From contig CASDZK010000005.1 of the NCBI GenBank assembly GCA_949286165.1, positions 37,721-101,720 of the forward strand: 64,000 nt of DNA, given 5' to 3'. This DNA is from an uncultured Alistipes sp. (GTDB taxonomy: Bacteria; Bacteroidota; Bacteroidia; Bacteroidales; Rikenellaceae). Each line of letters starts with the position of its first letter. Position 1 is the stretch's first letter. A program made the translations under genes and the position numbers. Under the pieces are notes generated by a model. It had not been told where the DNA came from and searched no databases. It was given only the letters and a program-made list of their open reading frames with translations. Shown here in pieces: positions 25,334-35,438 of the stretch.

Positions 25334-27466
25334 TCAGGATTTCAGGGAGAGGGCTATCCGGTTGCGCGCCTTGTCTATGCCGATCACGCGGACTTCTACG
25401 TGCTGATACAGTTTTACGGCCTCGTGGATGTCCGATACGTAACGGTCCGCGATTTCCGAGATATGGACCAAACCTTTCTGTTTGAGTCCTATATCGACGA
25501 ATGCACCGAAATTGGTAATGTTGCTGACGATGCCCGGCAATACCATGCCTTCTTCCAGGTCGTTCATCGAATGGATTTTGTCGTTGAATTCGAACATGCC
25601 GATTTTTTGGCGTGGGTCGCGTCCCGGTTTTTTCAGCTCCGCGGCGATGTCGGTCAGGGTCGGCAGGCCGGTTTGCGGTGTGACGTAACGGTTCAGGTCT
25701 ATCGAATCGACCAAAGGCTCGTTGCCGATCAGTTCGGCGATACCGACTTTCAGATCGGCGGCCATGCGTTCCGCTACGGCGTACGATTCGGGATGCACGG
25801 CGCTGTTGTCCAAAGGATTTTTTCCGCCGGCGATGCGGAGGAATCCGGCGCATTGCTCGAAAGCTTTTTTTCCGAGGCGCGGGATGTCGAGCAGTTGATC
25901 GCGGGAAGTGAAATCGCCGTGTGCTTTCCGGTATTCCACGATATGTGCCGCCATGACGGGGCCGATGCCGGAAACATAGGTCAGAAGATGTCGCGAAGCG
26001 GTGTTCAGGTTTACACCGACCCGGTTTACGCAGCTTTCCACGGTCCGGTCCAACGCTTCTTTCAGGGCTTTCTGGTCCACGTCGTGCTGGTATTGTCCTA
26101 CGCCGATGGCTTTCGGATCTATTTTTACCAATTCCGCCAGAGGGTCCATCAACCGCCGGCCTATCGAAACCGCACCCCGGACGGTAACGTCGTAGGACGG
26201 AAACTCTTCCCGGGCGGTTGCGGAAGCGGAATAGACGGAAGCGCCGTCTTCCGATATGACGAATACCTGGACGTCCCGGTCGAACCGCATTCGGCGGATC
26301 AGGTTTTCCGTCTCTTTCCCGGCCGTGCCGTTGCCTATGGCGACGGCCTCTATTTTATAGGCGTCGATCAGCGAGGAGAGTTTTTTCATGGCCGCTTCCT
26401 CCTGCCGCTGCGGCGGGTGCGGATAGATGGTTTCGTTGTGAAGCAGATTTCCCCGGCTGTCCAGGCAGACGACCTTACAGCCGGTCCGGTAACCGGGGTC
26501 TATGGCCAGTATCGTTTTTTGTCCCAAGGGCGGGGCCAGAAGTAGTTGCCGCAGGTTCTGGGCGAATACGTAGATGGCTTCGCGGTCCGCCCTTTCTTTC
26601 GCCCGGGCGAAAAATTCGTTTTCCAAAGAGGGGGCTATCAGTCGCTTGTAACTGTCTTCCATCGCTTTTTCAAGGTACGGAAAAGCGGCCGCATGGCGGT
26701 TTTTGACGAAAAAGCCGGCCAATATTCCGTGGACGGAAGAGGGATCCGGCAAAGTGATCGACAGGCGCAAGACCCCCTCTTTCCTGCCCCGCAGCATCGC
26801 CAATATCCGGTGGGACGGCGACCGTTTCAGCGTTTCCCGGAAATCGAAATAATCCTTGTACTTGTTTCCCTCTTCCTCCTTTCCTTTTACGATTTTGGAG
26901 GAGATGACCGCCTGCTTTTCGTACAGTTTCCGTATGGCCGCGCGGACTTTCGGGCGTTCCGCGATCCATTCCGCCACGATGTCGCAGGCTCCTTGCAGGG
27001 CCGCTTCCGCCGTAGGCACTTTTTCGCCGATGAAACGGCGGGCGAAAACCTCTATTTCCTGCAGCTGTTGCTTTATGATGGTTCCGGCCAGCGGTTCCAG
27101 CCCGTTTTCCCGGGCGATTGCGGCTCGGGTGCGTTGTTTCGGCTTGTAGGGCAGATACAGGTCTTCCAATGCCGCCGGATCGTAACAGGCCGCGATTCGT
27201 TGCGCCAACTCGTCCGTTAGTTTGCCCTGTCCTTCGATGGCATGGCGGATGCTTTCCTGCCGTTTTTCCAACTCGGCCAGCCGGCGGTATTCATGGCCGA
27301 TTTTTTCAATGGCCACTTCGTCCAGTCCTCCCGTGGCCTCTTTCCGATAACGGCTGACGAACGGAATGGTCGCTCCCTGGACAAACAGGAGTTCGATGAC
27401 CTTTTCCGCCTGTTCCGGCCGGATGTTCAACGCATGCGCTATTATTTCTGACAGTCGTTTTTCCAT
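25334..27466 (-). CDS. tex: Tex-family RNA-binding transcription accessory protein
   Basis: The 710-residue protein has the Tex layout: an N-terminal helical region, a YqgF-like RNase H fold (about 320-440, ILAIDPGYRTGCKVVCLDS), helix-hairpin-helix repeats (about 490-560, LLDIPRLGKKAFEQCAGFL) and a C-terminal S1 domain (about 635-708, GIVSNITNFGAFVDIGLKQK). Tex binds RNA and is linked to transcription fidelity and stress tolerance. It is transcribed divergently from the RNase R gene, with a 113-bp shared upstream region. Confidence 0.94.
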   Translation of the reverse strand: MEKRLSEIIAHALNIRPEQAEKVIELLFVQGATIPFVSRYRKEATGGLDEVAIEKIGHEYRRLAELEKRQESIRHAIEGQGKLTDELAQRIAACYDPAALEDLYLPYKPKQRTRAAIARENGLEPLAGTIIKQQLQEIEVFARRFIGEKVPTAEAALQGACDIVAEWIAERPKVRAAIRKLYEKQAVISSKIVKGKEEEGNKYKDYFDFRETLKRSPSHRILAMLRGRKEGVLRLSITLPDPSSVHGILAGFFVKNRHAAAFPYLEKAMEDSYKRLIAPSLENEFFARAKERADREAIYVFAQNLRQLLLAPPLGQKTILAIDPGYRTGCKVVCLDSRGNLLHNETIYPHPPQRQEEAAMKKLSSLIDAYKIEAVAIGNGTAGKETENLIRRMRFDRDVQVFVISEDGASVYSASATAREEFPSYDVTVRGAVSIGRRLMDPLAELVKIDPKAIGVGQYQHDVDQKALKEALDRTVESCVNRVGVNLNTASRHLLTYVSGIGPVMAAHIVEYRKAHGDFTSRDQLLDIPRLGKKAFEQCAGFLRIAGGKNPLDNSAVHPESYAVAERMAADLKVGIAELIGNEPLVDSIDLNRYVTPQTGLPTLTDIAAELKKPGRDPRQKIGMFEFNDKIHSMNDLEEGMVLPGIVSNITNFGAFVDIGLKQKGLVHISEIADRYVSDIHEAVKLYQHVEVRVIGIDKARNRIALSLKS

Positions 27467-27579
27467 TTCAGTAATTTGTCGTATCTTTATTGATTTTTTA
27501 AGCCGTTTCGAAAAAAGCGTTTCGGCTGTTTGTCGAAAGGAATGAGGTAAAATCGTTCCGGATTTATTTTAAAAACGAA

Positions 27580-29844
27580 ATGATTATGTCAAAGAAACAA
27601 AAAAAAGAGATACTTTCCAAGACGGAACCGGCCGTTCAGGTAAAAGCGTTGTTTTTGGAATCGCCGTTCCGGACGTTTACCGCCCGCCAGATCGCCGGGA
27701 TGTTCCGGCGCATGGACGATGAGAGCGAACGGTTGTTGGACGATACTTTGCAACGGCTTGTCGAAAGCGGTTTCCTGACCGTTTCCGGCGAATCCCGTTA
27801 TCGGCTCGGACGGATGGAGGAGGCCCTGAAAGAGGGAGTGGTCGTTACTTTGGGGCAGGCTGTCGGGTATGTCAAGGCCGACGGATACGACGAAGATTTG
27901 GTCGTTACCCCGGAAAACCGGATGAATGCGCTGGTCGGCGACCGGGTGGGAATCGTGGTGTTGCCCAAACGTCGCCGCGGCCGGCTCGAATGCGTGGTCG
28001 AAAAAATTATCGAACGCAAGACGACGCGTTTCGTGGGTACGGCGAAAGTGTCGTCCGGTTATACGTTCGTCGTGCCGGACAACCGCCACATGCCGGCCGA
28101 TTTTTTTGTGGAGCCTAAAGACAATCTCGGCGCAAAGACGGGCGATAAAGTGCTGGTGGAATTGATCGACTGGCCGTCCCGGAATAAAAATCCGAACGGC
28201 CGCATCGTTACGGTTTTCGGGCCTGCGGGCGAAAACAATGCGGAAATGCATGCTATTCTGGCCGAGTACGGATTGCCGGGCCATTTCGCTCCGGAAGTGG
28301 AAGCGGCGGCGAACGGCATCGGCGATGCGATTCCGGCCGCCGAACGGAAAAAGCGCCGGGATTTTACCGGGGTGCCTACCTTTACGATCGATCCGGCCGA
28401 TGCCAAGGATTTCGATGACGCGCTGTCCATTCGGAAAGTCCGGGAAGGGGTTTGGGAAGTCGGCGTGCATATCGCCGACGTGACCTACTACGTGCGGGAG
28501 GACAGCGTGCTGGACCGGGAGGCCCGAGAACGCGCCACTTCCGTTTATTTGGTGGACCGGGTGGTTCCCATGTTGCCGGAACGGTTGTCCAACGAACTGT
28601 GTTCGTTGCGTCCGAACGAAGAAAAACTTTGTTTTTCCGCTGTCTTCGAGCTGAATGAGGAGGGCGAAGTGTTGCAGGAGTGGTTCGGCCGCACCGTCAT
28701 TCATTCCGACCGCCGGTTTTCTTACGAGGAGGCGCAGCAGATCATCGAAACGGGGATCGGGGATATGCACCGGGAGATCGTCACGTTGAACCGGCTGGCC
28801 TGCGTGTTGCGCGCCGCCCGTTATAAGAACGGCTCCATTGCGTTCGAGCGCGACGAGGTAAAATTCCGGTTGGATGAAAACGGAAAACCGTTGGGGGTTT
28901 ATTTCAAGGAGATCAAGGAGTCCAACCATTTGATCGAAGAATTCATGCTTTTGGCCAATCGGAAAGTGGCGGAGTTCGTCGGCCGCAAACGGGGCGGACG
29001 ACGGAAGGAACGGACGTTCGTTTATCGGGTACATGATAAACCCAACGAACAGAAATTCAATGATTTTTGCACTTTTATCGCCAAATTCGGCTATACCATG
29101 CGGGCGAAGACCGACCGCGCCATCGCCCGGGAAATGAATAAGCTGCTGGCTAAGATCAAGGGGCGTAAGGAGGAAAATCTGTTTTCCGTATTGGCGCTTC
29201 GTTCCATGGCCAAGGCGGTATATAGCACTGACAATATCGGCCATTACGGGCTGGCGTTCGATTATTACACCCACTTTACTTCGCCTATTCGCCGTTATCC
29301 GGATATGATGGTGCATCGTCTGCTGCAACACTATCTGGACGGAGGAGCTTCCGCGGACAAGGAATTTTACGAAGAGCTTTGCCGCCACTCTTCCGACCGG
29401 GAAGTCCGGGCGACGGAAGCCGAACGCTCGTCTGTCAAATACAAGATGGTGGAGTTCATGATGGACAAGATCGGGGAAGAGTTCGACGGCTACATTTCCG
29501 GGATTACCGAATGGGGCGTTTATGTGGAACTGGAACAGACGAAAATCGAAGGTATGGTGTCGGTGCGCGATATGCATGACGACCATTATGCGTATGATGC
29601 GGACAATTATCGTTTGATCGGCATGAACAAAAAACGTATCCTGACGTTGGGCGATCCGGTTTCCATCCGGGTGCTGCGGTGCGATTTGCAGCGGAAACAG
29701 ATCGATTACGAGCTGACGGCGCATACCGATCTTTCTTCCGGGAAACGTTCGCGATTTGAAACGGTTAAGAATAAAGAGGTTAAAGTAGGGAAAAAAGGAA
29801 ATATCGTGACGGAAAAGCCGTCGGGGCGCAGAAAAAGAAGATAA
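27580..29844 (+). CDS. rnr: Ribonuclease R (RNase II family 3'-5' exoribonuclease)
   Basis: The 754-residue enzyme degrades structured RNA from the 3' end. It carries an N-terminal winged-helix segment, cold-shock/OB domains (about 85-240), the RNB catalytic domain with the metal-binding Asp cluster FTIDPADAKDFDDALSI (about 263-280), an S1 domain (about 640-715) and a Lys/Arg-rich tail. YTHFTSPIRRYPDMMVHR is the family signature. A second in-frame ATG at 27586 is equally usable. Confidence 0.95.
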   Translation: MIMSKKQKKEILSKTEPAVQVKALFLESPFRTFTARQIAGMFRRMDDESERLLDDTLQRLVESGFLTVSGESRYRLGRMEEALKEGVVVTLGQAVGYVKADGYDEDLVVTPENRMNALVGDRVGIVVLPKRRRGRLECVVEKIIERKTTRFVGTAKVSSGYTFVVPDNRHMPADFFVEPKDNLGAKTGDKVLVELIDWPSRNKNPNGRIVTVFGPAGENNAEMHAILAEYGLPGHFAPEVEAAANGIGDAIPAAERKKRRDFTGVPTFTIDPADAKDFDDALSIRKVREGVWEVGVHIADVTYYVREDSVLDREARERATSVYLVDRVVPMLPERLSNELCSLRPNEEKLCFSAVFELNEEGEVLQEWFGRTVIHSDRRFSYEEAQQIIETGIGDMHREIVTLNRLACVLRAARYKNGSIAFERDEVKFRLDENGKPLGVYFKEIKESNHLIEEFMLLANRKVAEFVGRKRGGRRKERTFVYRVHDKPNEQKFNDFCTFIAKFGYTMRAKTDRAIAREMNKLLAKIKGRKEENLFSVLALRSMAKAVYSTDNIGHYGLAFDYYTHFTSPIRRYPDMMVHRLLQHYLDGGASADKEFYEELCRHSSDREVRATEAERSSVKYKMVEFMMDKIGEEFDGYISGITEWGVYVELEQTKIEGMVSVRDMHDDHYAYDADNYRLIGMNKKRILTLGDPVSIRVLRCDLQRKQIDYELTAHTDLSSGKRSRFETVKNKEVKVGKKGNIVTEKPSGRRKRR

Positions 29845-29863
29845 AAGTTCTTCTTTTTGGCGG

Positions 29864-29890
29864 TTGCAACCGATAAAAAGCGTATATTTG
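29864..29890 (+). promoter_or_regulatory. Promoter of purD
   Basis: TTG (29864-29866) and TATATTTG (29883-29890) are spaced by 16 bp and lie 23 bp before the purD ATG. The -7 box is a full consensus match; the spacing is on the short side. Confidence 0.6.
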
Positions 29891-29913
29891 TATATTAAAA
29901 ACGTTATTGAAAT

Positions 29914-31215
29914 ATGAGATTACCGCAATTAGTGAATGTACTGTTGTTAGGCGCCGGGGGAAGGGAGCATGCTTTCGCGTGGAAAATCGCGCAGAGCGAA
30001 CGGTTGGCTAAGCTGTTTATAGCCAAGGGGAATGCCGGAACGAAATCGTTGGGCACGAATGTCGATATCAGTCCCACTAATTTTGCAGGAATCAAACAGT
30101 TCGTCCTGACCAACAATATCAATCTGGTCGTCGTGGGGCCGGAGGAACCTTTAGTGCGGGGGATCCGGGACTTTTTTGCCGGAGACGACGAGATTTGTTA
30201 CGTCCCTGTCGTCGGACCGTCGGCGGCGGGAGCCATGTTGGAGGGCAGCAAGCAGTTCGCGAAGGATTTCATGCAGCGGAACGGCATTCCGACGGCGCGT
30301 TACCAGACTTTCGGAAAGAACGATTTGGAGGCGGGATACGCTTTCCTGGAAAGCCTGAAACCTCCTTATGTACTGAAAGCCAACGGGCTGGCGGCAGGAA
30401 AAGGAGTGGTCATTCCGACATCTCTGGAAGAGGCGAAACGGGAATTGGCCGACATGCTGAACGGAAAGTTCGGAATCGCCAGTCAGAAAGTCGTTATCGA
30501 AGAGTATTTGAACGGCATCGAATTGTCCGTTTTCGTAGTGACCGACGGAACGGACTATAAAATATTGCCCGAAGCCAAAGATTACAAACGTGTCGGCGAC
30601 GGCGATACCGGGTTGAATACGGGAGGCATGGGAGCCGTTTCTCCTGTTCCGTTCGCTACGCCCGAATTCATGCGAAAGGTGGAAGAACGGATCGTGAAAC
30701 CGACGATCGAAGGATTGGCCAAAGAAAAAATATTGTACAAAGGGTTTATCTTCGTCGGCATTATGAATGTGGACGGGGAACCTTACGTAATCGAGTACAA
30801 CGTGCGTATGGGCGATCCGGAAACGGAAGTCGTGTTGCCGCGTATCGAATCGGATATTCTCGATCTTTTCGAAGGAATCGTATATAATTCGCTGGCGTCG
30901 AAAGAACTGCGTATCAGTCCGGATACGGCTGTTACGGTGGTGGCCGTTTCCGGCGGTTATCCGGGAGCGTACGAGACGGGGAAACCGATCGAAGGACTCG
31001 ATGCGGTCGGCGACAGTCTCGTGTTCCATGCGGGAACGACGGAAACGAAAACGGGGGTGGAAACCGCCGGTGGCCGGGTTTTGGCCGTTACCTCCAAAGG
31101 AACGGGAATTGCGGACGCTTTGCAGAAATCGTATGCCGCTTTGTCCGGCATCCATTACGAAGGAATGTATTACCGGAAGGATATCGGGCAGGATCTTATC
31201 AAGCTTCGGAAGTAG
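29914..31215 (+). CDS. purD: Phosphoribosylamine-glycine ligase
   Basis: The 433-residue ATP-grasp ligase joins glycine to phosphoribosylamine, the second step of purine synthesis. It starts VNVLLLGAGGREHAFAWKI. GPEEPLVRGI, the ATP-grasp elements LKANGLAAGKGVVIPTSLEE and NTGGMGAVSPVPF, and the metal-binding EYNVRMGDPE are all intact. The start at 29914 is set by the promoter just upstream. A membrane-protein gene follows after 46 bp. Confidence 0.96.
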   Translation: MRLPQLVNVLLLGAGGREHAFAWKIAQSERLAKLFIAKGNAGTKSLGTNVDISPTNFAGIKQFVLTNNINLVVVGPEEPLVRGIRDFFAGDDEICYVPVVGPSAAGAMLEGSKQFAKDFMQRNGIPTARYQTFGKNDLEAGYAFLESLKPPYVLKANGLAAGKGVVIPTSLEEAKRELADMLNGKFGIASQKVVIEEYLNGIELSVFVVTDGTDYKILPEAKDYKRVGDGDTGLNTGGMGAVSPVPFATPEFMRKVEERIVKPTIEGLAKEKILYKGFIFVGIMNVDGEPYVIEYNVRMGDPETEVVLPRIESDILDLFEGIVYNSLASKELRISPDTAVTVVAVSGGYPGAYETGKPIEGLDAVGDSLVFHAGTTETKTGVETAGGRVLAVTSKGTGIADALQKSYAALSGIHYEGMYYRKDIGQDLIKLRK

Positions 31216-31261
31216 GCCGATCCGGAAATCCTTTCTGGAAACTATTTAGCGTTTTCGAGAA

Positions 31262-32281
31262 ATGAGTTTCGATTTTACCCGCCAGTCGTTATTACAGACA
31301 ATTCTCTATTTCCTGCTGTTGTTGTTTATTTTGTGGAATAGGGAATTGTTTTTTGTTTTTCACTCGTTTCCGGAGGGGGTCGTCGAATCGTTGAACCAAA
31401 ACGGATACATGCCTTTGGCGGTGCAGGGCATGGAGTACGTGTCGTCCGTTCCGGGGCTTTTGCTTACCTTGTCCGTTTTGTTGCTCTTTTTCAACGCTTT
31501 TTTCCTGACGCGTATCGTGATTCGGAACGTGTTGTTCATTAACCGCAGTTATCTGCCTTCCCTCTTGTTCCTATTGTACTGTTCGTTGATGACGGAAATG
31601 CAGTTGAGCGTGGTTTCCCAGTGCGTCGTTCTGTTGCTGCTTTTCGGTTTCGAAAACCTGTTCGCGATTCCCAAGGCGGACCGTACCGTGCGATATACCC
31701 TGAACGGGGCTTTCTTTATCGGATTGGCTTCCGTCCTTTATTTTCCGGCCATCGCTTTCTTCCTGTTGGTATTCGTGATTTTATTTTTATACGACCATTT
31801 TTCCGTGCGGGAATGGATCGTGGCTTTGCTGGGGTTCCTTGCGGCTCCCTTCCTTTATTCCTATGTTCTTTGGATACTGGGAGAGCCGTTTCCCGCTTAT
31901 TTTTATCAGGCGTCGGAAGTTTTTGCGAAGGTTTTCCGGACGGAATTTCCGGATTGGCGGCGAATACCCTGGCCCGGTTATCTGCTCGGCGGAATTTCTT
32001 TCGGATATGTGTTGTGGTCGGTCATCGTTTTTTTCAAACGGGCCGCGTCCTTGAATATCTGGACTGTCAAATCTTATTTGTTTTTTCTTTGGATGTTGCT
32101 GGTTGCCTTTGCGCTTGTCGTCGTTTGCTATGCCGCCCGAGTCACGCTTTTCCCGGTCATGGCCGTTCCGCTTACCGTGTTGCTGACCGTATTGGTGCGT
32201 TTGCTCAATAAACAGGCTGTGGTAAACAGTCTGTTGGGATTGTTGCTTGCGGGAATCTTGCTGTTCAATATGACGCTTTAG
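31262..32281 (+). CDS. Polytopic membrane protein, DUF6427-like
   Basis: A 339-residue very hydrophobic protein with roughly nine to ten membrane helices, including a wide run of Leu/Phe-rich segments. I see no catalytic motif. In other Bacteroidota a DUF6427 membrane protein lies near purD, and topology and position suggest this is its counterpart, but sequence recognition is weak. It could be an uncharacterised envelope or lipid-related protein. It converges with comB on the other strand. Confidence 0.55.
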   Translation: MSFDFTRQSLLQTILYFLLLLFILWNRELFFVFHSFPEGVVESLNQNGYMPLAVQGMEYVSSVPGLLLTLSVLLLFFNAFFLTRIVIRNVLFINRSYLPSLLFLLYCSLMTEMQLSVVSQCVVLLLLFGFENLFAIPKADRTVRYTLNGAFFIGLASVLYFPAIAFFLLVFVILFLYDHFSVREWIVALLGFLAAPFLYSYVLWILGEPFPAYFYQASEVFAKVFRTEFPDWRRIPWPGYLLGGISFGYVLWSVIVFFKRAASLNIWTVKSYLFFLWMLLVAFALVVVCYAARVTLFPVMAVPLTVLLTVLVRLLNKQAVVNSLLGLLLAGILLFNMTL

Positions 32282-32309
32282 CGGCAGCATGCCGTAATGC
32301 CGGCGAAAA

Positions 32310-33038
32310 TTATCCTGTAATTTGGAATCGTTCATCGACAACGGGCACTTTGTCCGTCACACCGCATTGCAGGCAATAGTCGATGTCTCCGGCGAAACCT
32401 AACCGTAACAGGTCGTTGTAATGTCGCGACCGGCTCAGGCCGCGTTTCATGTCGTTTCGGTACAACAGGTACAGGTCGCGCAGGCTCCAGGCTATATCCG
32501 ACAATTCCGCATTTCCGGTCCGTTGCAGCAGTTCGTCCGCCATCATGCCGGCGCACAGGGCGTCTTCGAGCGTAAACCGGTTCTCCCGTCCCGAACAGAC
32601 GAGGGTAACGTCGCGATTGTCTTCGATGATGCGGGAGCATACGGCCCGGTAGTTGAGCATGGCCGCGATATATATGGCGGCTGCGGTCCGGGAGGCGTTT
32701 ACGGCCCGCGTGCCGTTCGTCGTGCTCATGATGAAGGTTTTGCCTTCCAGGGCCCGGTCGTCCATGTAGGAATAGGGGGAGTTGTCCCGGTCGAAGCCGG
32801 CTATTTTCACGGCATTCCGTTCTCCGCCCGTGATAACCCGTTCTCCCTGCGAAAGATAAGATGCACGCAATGCTTCGGCTTCTTCCACGGTCGTTACGGG
32901 AATGATTTTGCGTATGCCGTGTTCCAGGGCCGTAACCATAACGGAAGTGGCTCGGAATACGTCGATGACGGCTACGCTGCGGTGCGCTACCCGGTCCGGG
33001 GTAGTGTCGGCGGCCGAAAGGGTAATGTCTATTTGCAT
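32310..33038 (-). CDS. comB: 2-phosphosulfolactate phosphatase-family protein
   Basis: The 242-residue protein contains the ComB landmarks VAVIDVFRATSVMVTALEHG, GGERNAVKIAGFDRDNSP and MSTTNGTRAV. In methanogens ComB makes sulfolactate for coenzyme M. Bacteroidota are not known to make coenzyme M, so the substrate here is probably another phosphorylated acid, or the enzyme serves sulfonate metabolism. It is the last gene of the lepB-argF-comB minus-strand unit, 11 bp after argF. Confidence 0.85.
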   Translation of the reverse strand: MQIDITLSAADTTPDRVAHRSVAVIDVFRATSVMVTALEHGIRKIIPVTTVEEAEALRASYLSQGERVITGGERNAVKIAGFDRDNSPYSYMDDRALEGKTFIMSTTNGTRAVNASRTAAAIYIAAMLNYRAVCSRIIEDNRDVTLVCSGRENRFTLEDALCAGMMADELLQRTGNAELSDIAWSLRDLYLLYRNDMKRGLSRSRHYNDLLRLGFAGDIDYCLQCGVTDKVPVVDERFQITG

Positions 33039-33049
33039 GAGATGTCTTT

Positions 33050-34063
33050 TTATCGGTTGTCTTTTCGACGGTTTCTCAGTGTGGCTACCAATACGGCCTT
33101 GATGGTATGCAGGCGGTTTTCCGCCTGCTCGAATACGACGGAGGCTTCGCTTTCGAAAACTTCGTCGCTTACTTCCATTTCATACAGCCCGAAACATTTG
33201 AATATTTCCGCTCCGACGTCCGTTTCCGTATTGTGAAAAGCGGGCAGGCAGTGCATGAAGCGGCAACGGCCGTTTCGTGAAGCGTCCATGATTTCCCGCG
33301 TTATCCGGTAAGGCTCCAATAACCGGATGCGTTCTTCCCAGAGGGATGCGGTTTCGCCCATCGAAAGCCATACGTCCGTATAAATGAAATCGCAATCGCG
33401 CACGGCGGCTTTCAGGTCGTCCGTCAAAGTCAGCTTCCCCCCGTTTTCCTGTTCCGCTTTGCGGGCCGACTTTATCACTTCCGGAGCCGGGGCCAGTTCC
33501 GCCGGAGAAGCTATCCGGATATCCATGCCCGTTTTCAAACATCCGATCAACAATGAATTGCTGACGTTGTTCCGGGCGTTGCCCGCATAGCAGATTTTCA
33601 TTTCTTCGAACGGTTTCCCGCCATGTTCCCGCATGGTCAGCAGGTCGGCCAGGGCCTGTGTGGGGTGCGCGTTGTCCGTCAGTCCGTTCCATACCGGCAC
33701 GCCGGCGTATTCGGCCAGCGTCTCGACGGTCTGTTCCGAGAAGCCGCGGTATTCGATGCCGTGGTACATGCGTCCCAACACCCGTGCCGTGTCTTTGATC
33801 GATTCTTTCCGTCCTATTTGCGATCCGGTCGCAAGATAGGTCGTCGAAGCGCCTTGGTCTGCGGCGGCGACTTCGAACGCGCATCGGGTACGGGTGGAGT
33901 CTTTTTCGAAAATCAGCGCGATGCGTTTGCCTTTCAGCGTCGGCTTTTCCGTGCCCTCTTTCTTTTCCCGCTTCAGCCGGGCGGCCAACCCTAACAGGTA
34001 TTCGATTTCTTCGCGGGACAGGTCGCCCAATCTCAGCAGGCTTTTCTGCCGTAAACTTTCCAT
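33050..34063 (-). CDS. argF: Ornithine carbamoyltransferase
   Basis: The 337-residue protein transfers the carbamoyl group from carbamoyl phosphate to ornithine, giving citrulline. The carbamoyl-phosphate loop is EKDSTRTRCAFE, followed by HPTQALADLLTM; the ornithine side has HCLPAFHNT. GSQIGRKESIKDTARVLGRM is typical of the E. coli ArgI/ArcB type, not of the Bacteroides succinylornithine transcarbamylase. Whether it runs in synthesis or in arginine breakdown is not decidable here; no arc or other arg genes are adjacent. It is 13 bp downstream of lepB. Confidence 0.92.
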   Translation of the reverse strand: MESLRQKSLLRLGDLSREEIEYLLGLAARLKREKKEGTEKPTLKGKRIALIFEKDSTRTRCAFEVAAADQGASTTYLATGSQIGRKESIKDTARVLGRMYHGIEYRGFSEQTVETLAEYAGVPVWNGLTDNAHPTQALADLLTMREHGGKPFEEMKICYAGNARNNVSNSLLIGCLKTGMDIRIASPAELAPAPEVIKSARKAEQENGGKLTLTDDLKAAVRDCDFIYTDVWLSMGETASLWEERIRLLEPYRITREIMDASRNGRCRFMHCLPAFHNTETDVGAEIFKCFGLYEMEVSDEVFESEASVVFEQAENRLHTIKAVLVATLRNRRKDNR

Positions 34064-34076
34064 GGAGAACGAATCG

Positions 34077-35438
34077 TTAATGAATGGAACGGAACATGCG
34101 CCCGAAACGGATGTTGTTCGGAAATTTTTTGTTTTTGTCCAACGACAGCCAGACGAACGAGGCTTTTCCTACCACATGGTCTTCCGGCACGAATCCCCAG
34201 AACCGCGAGTCGAGCGAGTTGTGCCGGTTATCCCCCATCATGAAGAAATAATCCATTCCGAACGTGTAACTGTCCGCTTCTTGCCCGTCGATATATATTT
34301 TGCCGTCCTTTTCTTCCAATTGATGACCTTCGTAATTCTTGATGATGCGCCTGTAAAGGGCGATGTTTTCCGGCGTCAATCGCACCGTGGCCCCTTTGGC
34401 CGGGACCGTCAACGGTCCGAAACGGTCGGTGGACCATCGGTAATGCACCGTGTCGTGAGGAAAGATATCTGCCGAGGGAATCGTGTCCAGATAGCGTTCT
34501 ACCGAAACCACGTTGGGCAGCTTCTTGAGTTTTTCCACGTTCGCATCGTTCAGAATCATCTGGTAAACGGAATTCTGGGGATAGTAGCCGTAATCTTCCG
34601 GGTTCATCTCCAGGCTTTCGATGATTTTGGGGGCGATGGGCGTTCCGTCCGTATATACGGCGTAAATGTACTGTCTGCCGGGAATGGGGGCTTCAGCCGT
34701 TCCGTTCACATAGACGATTCCGTCCCTGACTTCGAGCCGGTCGCCGGGAATGGCTACCGCCCGTTTGATATAGTTGTCCCGTTTATCGACGGGGTGGGCG
34801 ATGATTTCGGATTGTTGTTCCACCGCTTTCCGCCCGAATTTCCGGATCAGCTGGTAATAGTTGCTTTGCGGGTCGCGCAAGGCTACGGTATCTCCTTCGG
34901 GGTAGTTGAATACCACGACGTCCCGCCGTTCGACGGTGTCGAATCCCGCGATGCGCCGGTAGGGACGCTTGATCCATTCCAGATACGATTTTCGGTTGGG
35001 GTTCAGGGGGTTCATGTTATGTACGAAGGGAAACGACAACGGCGTGTTGGGCAGTTTGGGACCGTAGGCCACCTTGCTGACGCCCAGATAGTCGCCTACC
35101 ATCAGGGTCCGTTCCATCGACGGGGTAGGGATGACGTACATTTCGATAAAATAGGTGCGGATCAGGGAGGCTACCACCACGGCGAACAGAATGGCTTCGA
35201 CCCATCCCCAAACGCTTTTGTAGGTCTTGTTCCGTTCTTTCAGGGCCAGATGTTTGTCCCAGAACCATTTCTTGTAGTATTTGGAGATGTACAGGTCGTA
35301 AATGACCGGAATGCCGATCAGCGTCCACCATAATCCGGCCCATACGACGAACCATAGCACGTATAGAATGGTTACTGTTGAAAATTTAACCCATCGGTTG
35401 TTTCCGATTTCCCGGATTTTCTCTTTTATTTCCATCAT
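34077..35438 (-). CDS. lepB: Signal peptidase I, long Bacteroidota form
   Basis: The 453-residue inner-membrane protease removes signal peptides from exported proteins. Two hydrophobic N-terminal segments (about 18-50 and 80-98) precede the catalytic Ser107 in YVIPTPSMERTL. The general-base Lys225 is in NYIKRAVAIPGDRL, and MMGDNRHNSLDSR completes the site. It is much longer than the 320-residue E. coli enzyme owing to an insertion of about 60 residues between Ser and Lys and another near 260-370. ATG codons at 35438 and 35435 are equivalent starts. It heads the lepB-argF-comB unit. Confidence 0.93.
   Translation of the reverse strand: MMEIKEKIREIGNNRWVKFSTVTILYVLWFVVWAGLWWTLIGIPVIYDLYISKYYKKWFWDKHLALKERNKTYKSVWGWVEAILFAVVVASLIRTYFIEMYVIPTPSMERTLMVGDYLGVSKVAYGPKLPNTPLSFPFVHNMNPLNPNRKSYLEWIKRPYRRIAGFDTVERRDVVVFNYPEGDTVALRDPQSNYYQLIRKFGRKAVEQQSEIIAHPVDKRDNYIKRAVAIPGDRLEVRDGIVYVNGTAEAPIPGRQYIYAVYTDGTPIAPKIIESLEMNPEDYGYYPQNSVYQMILNDANVEKLKKLPNVVSVERYLDTIPSADIFPHDTVHYRWSTDRFGPLTVPAKGATVRLTPENIALYRRIIKNYEGHQLEEKDGKIYIDGQEADSYTFGMDYFFMMGDNRHNSLDSRFWGFVPEDHVVGKASFVWLSLDKNKKFPNNIRFGRMFRSIH

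Noticed and set aside
27589..29724. A 711-codon minus-strand frame opposite the RNase R gene
   Set aside because: It is antisense to a complete RNase R with conserved catalytic residues.
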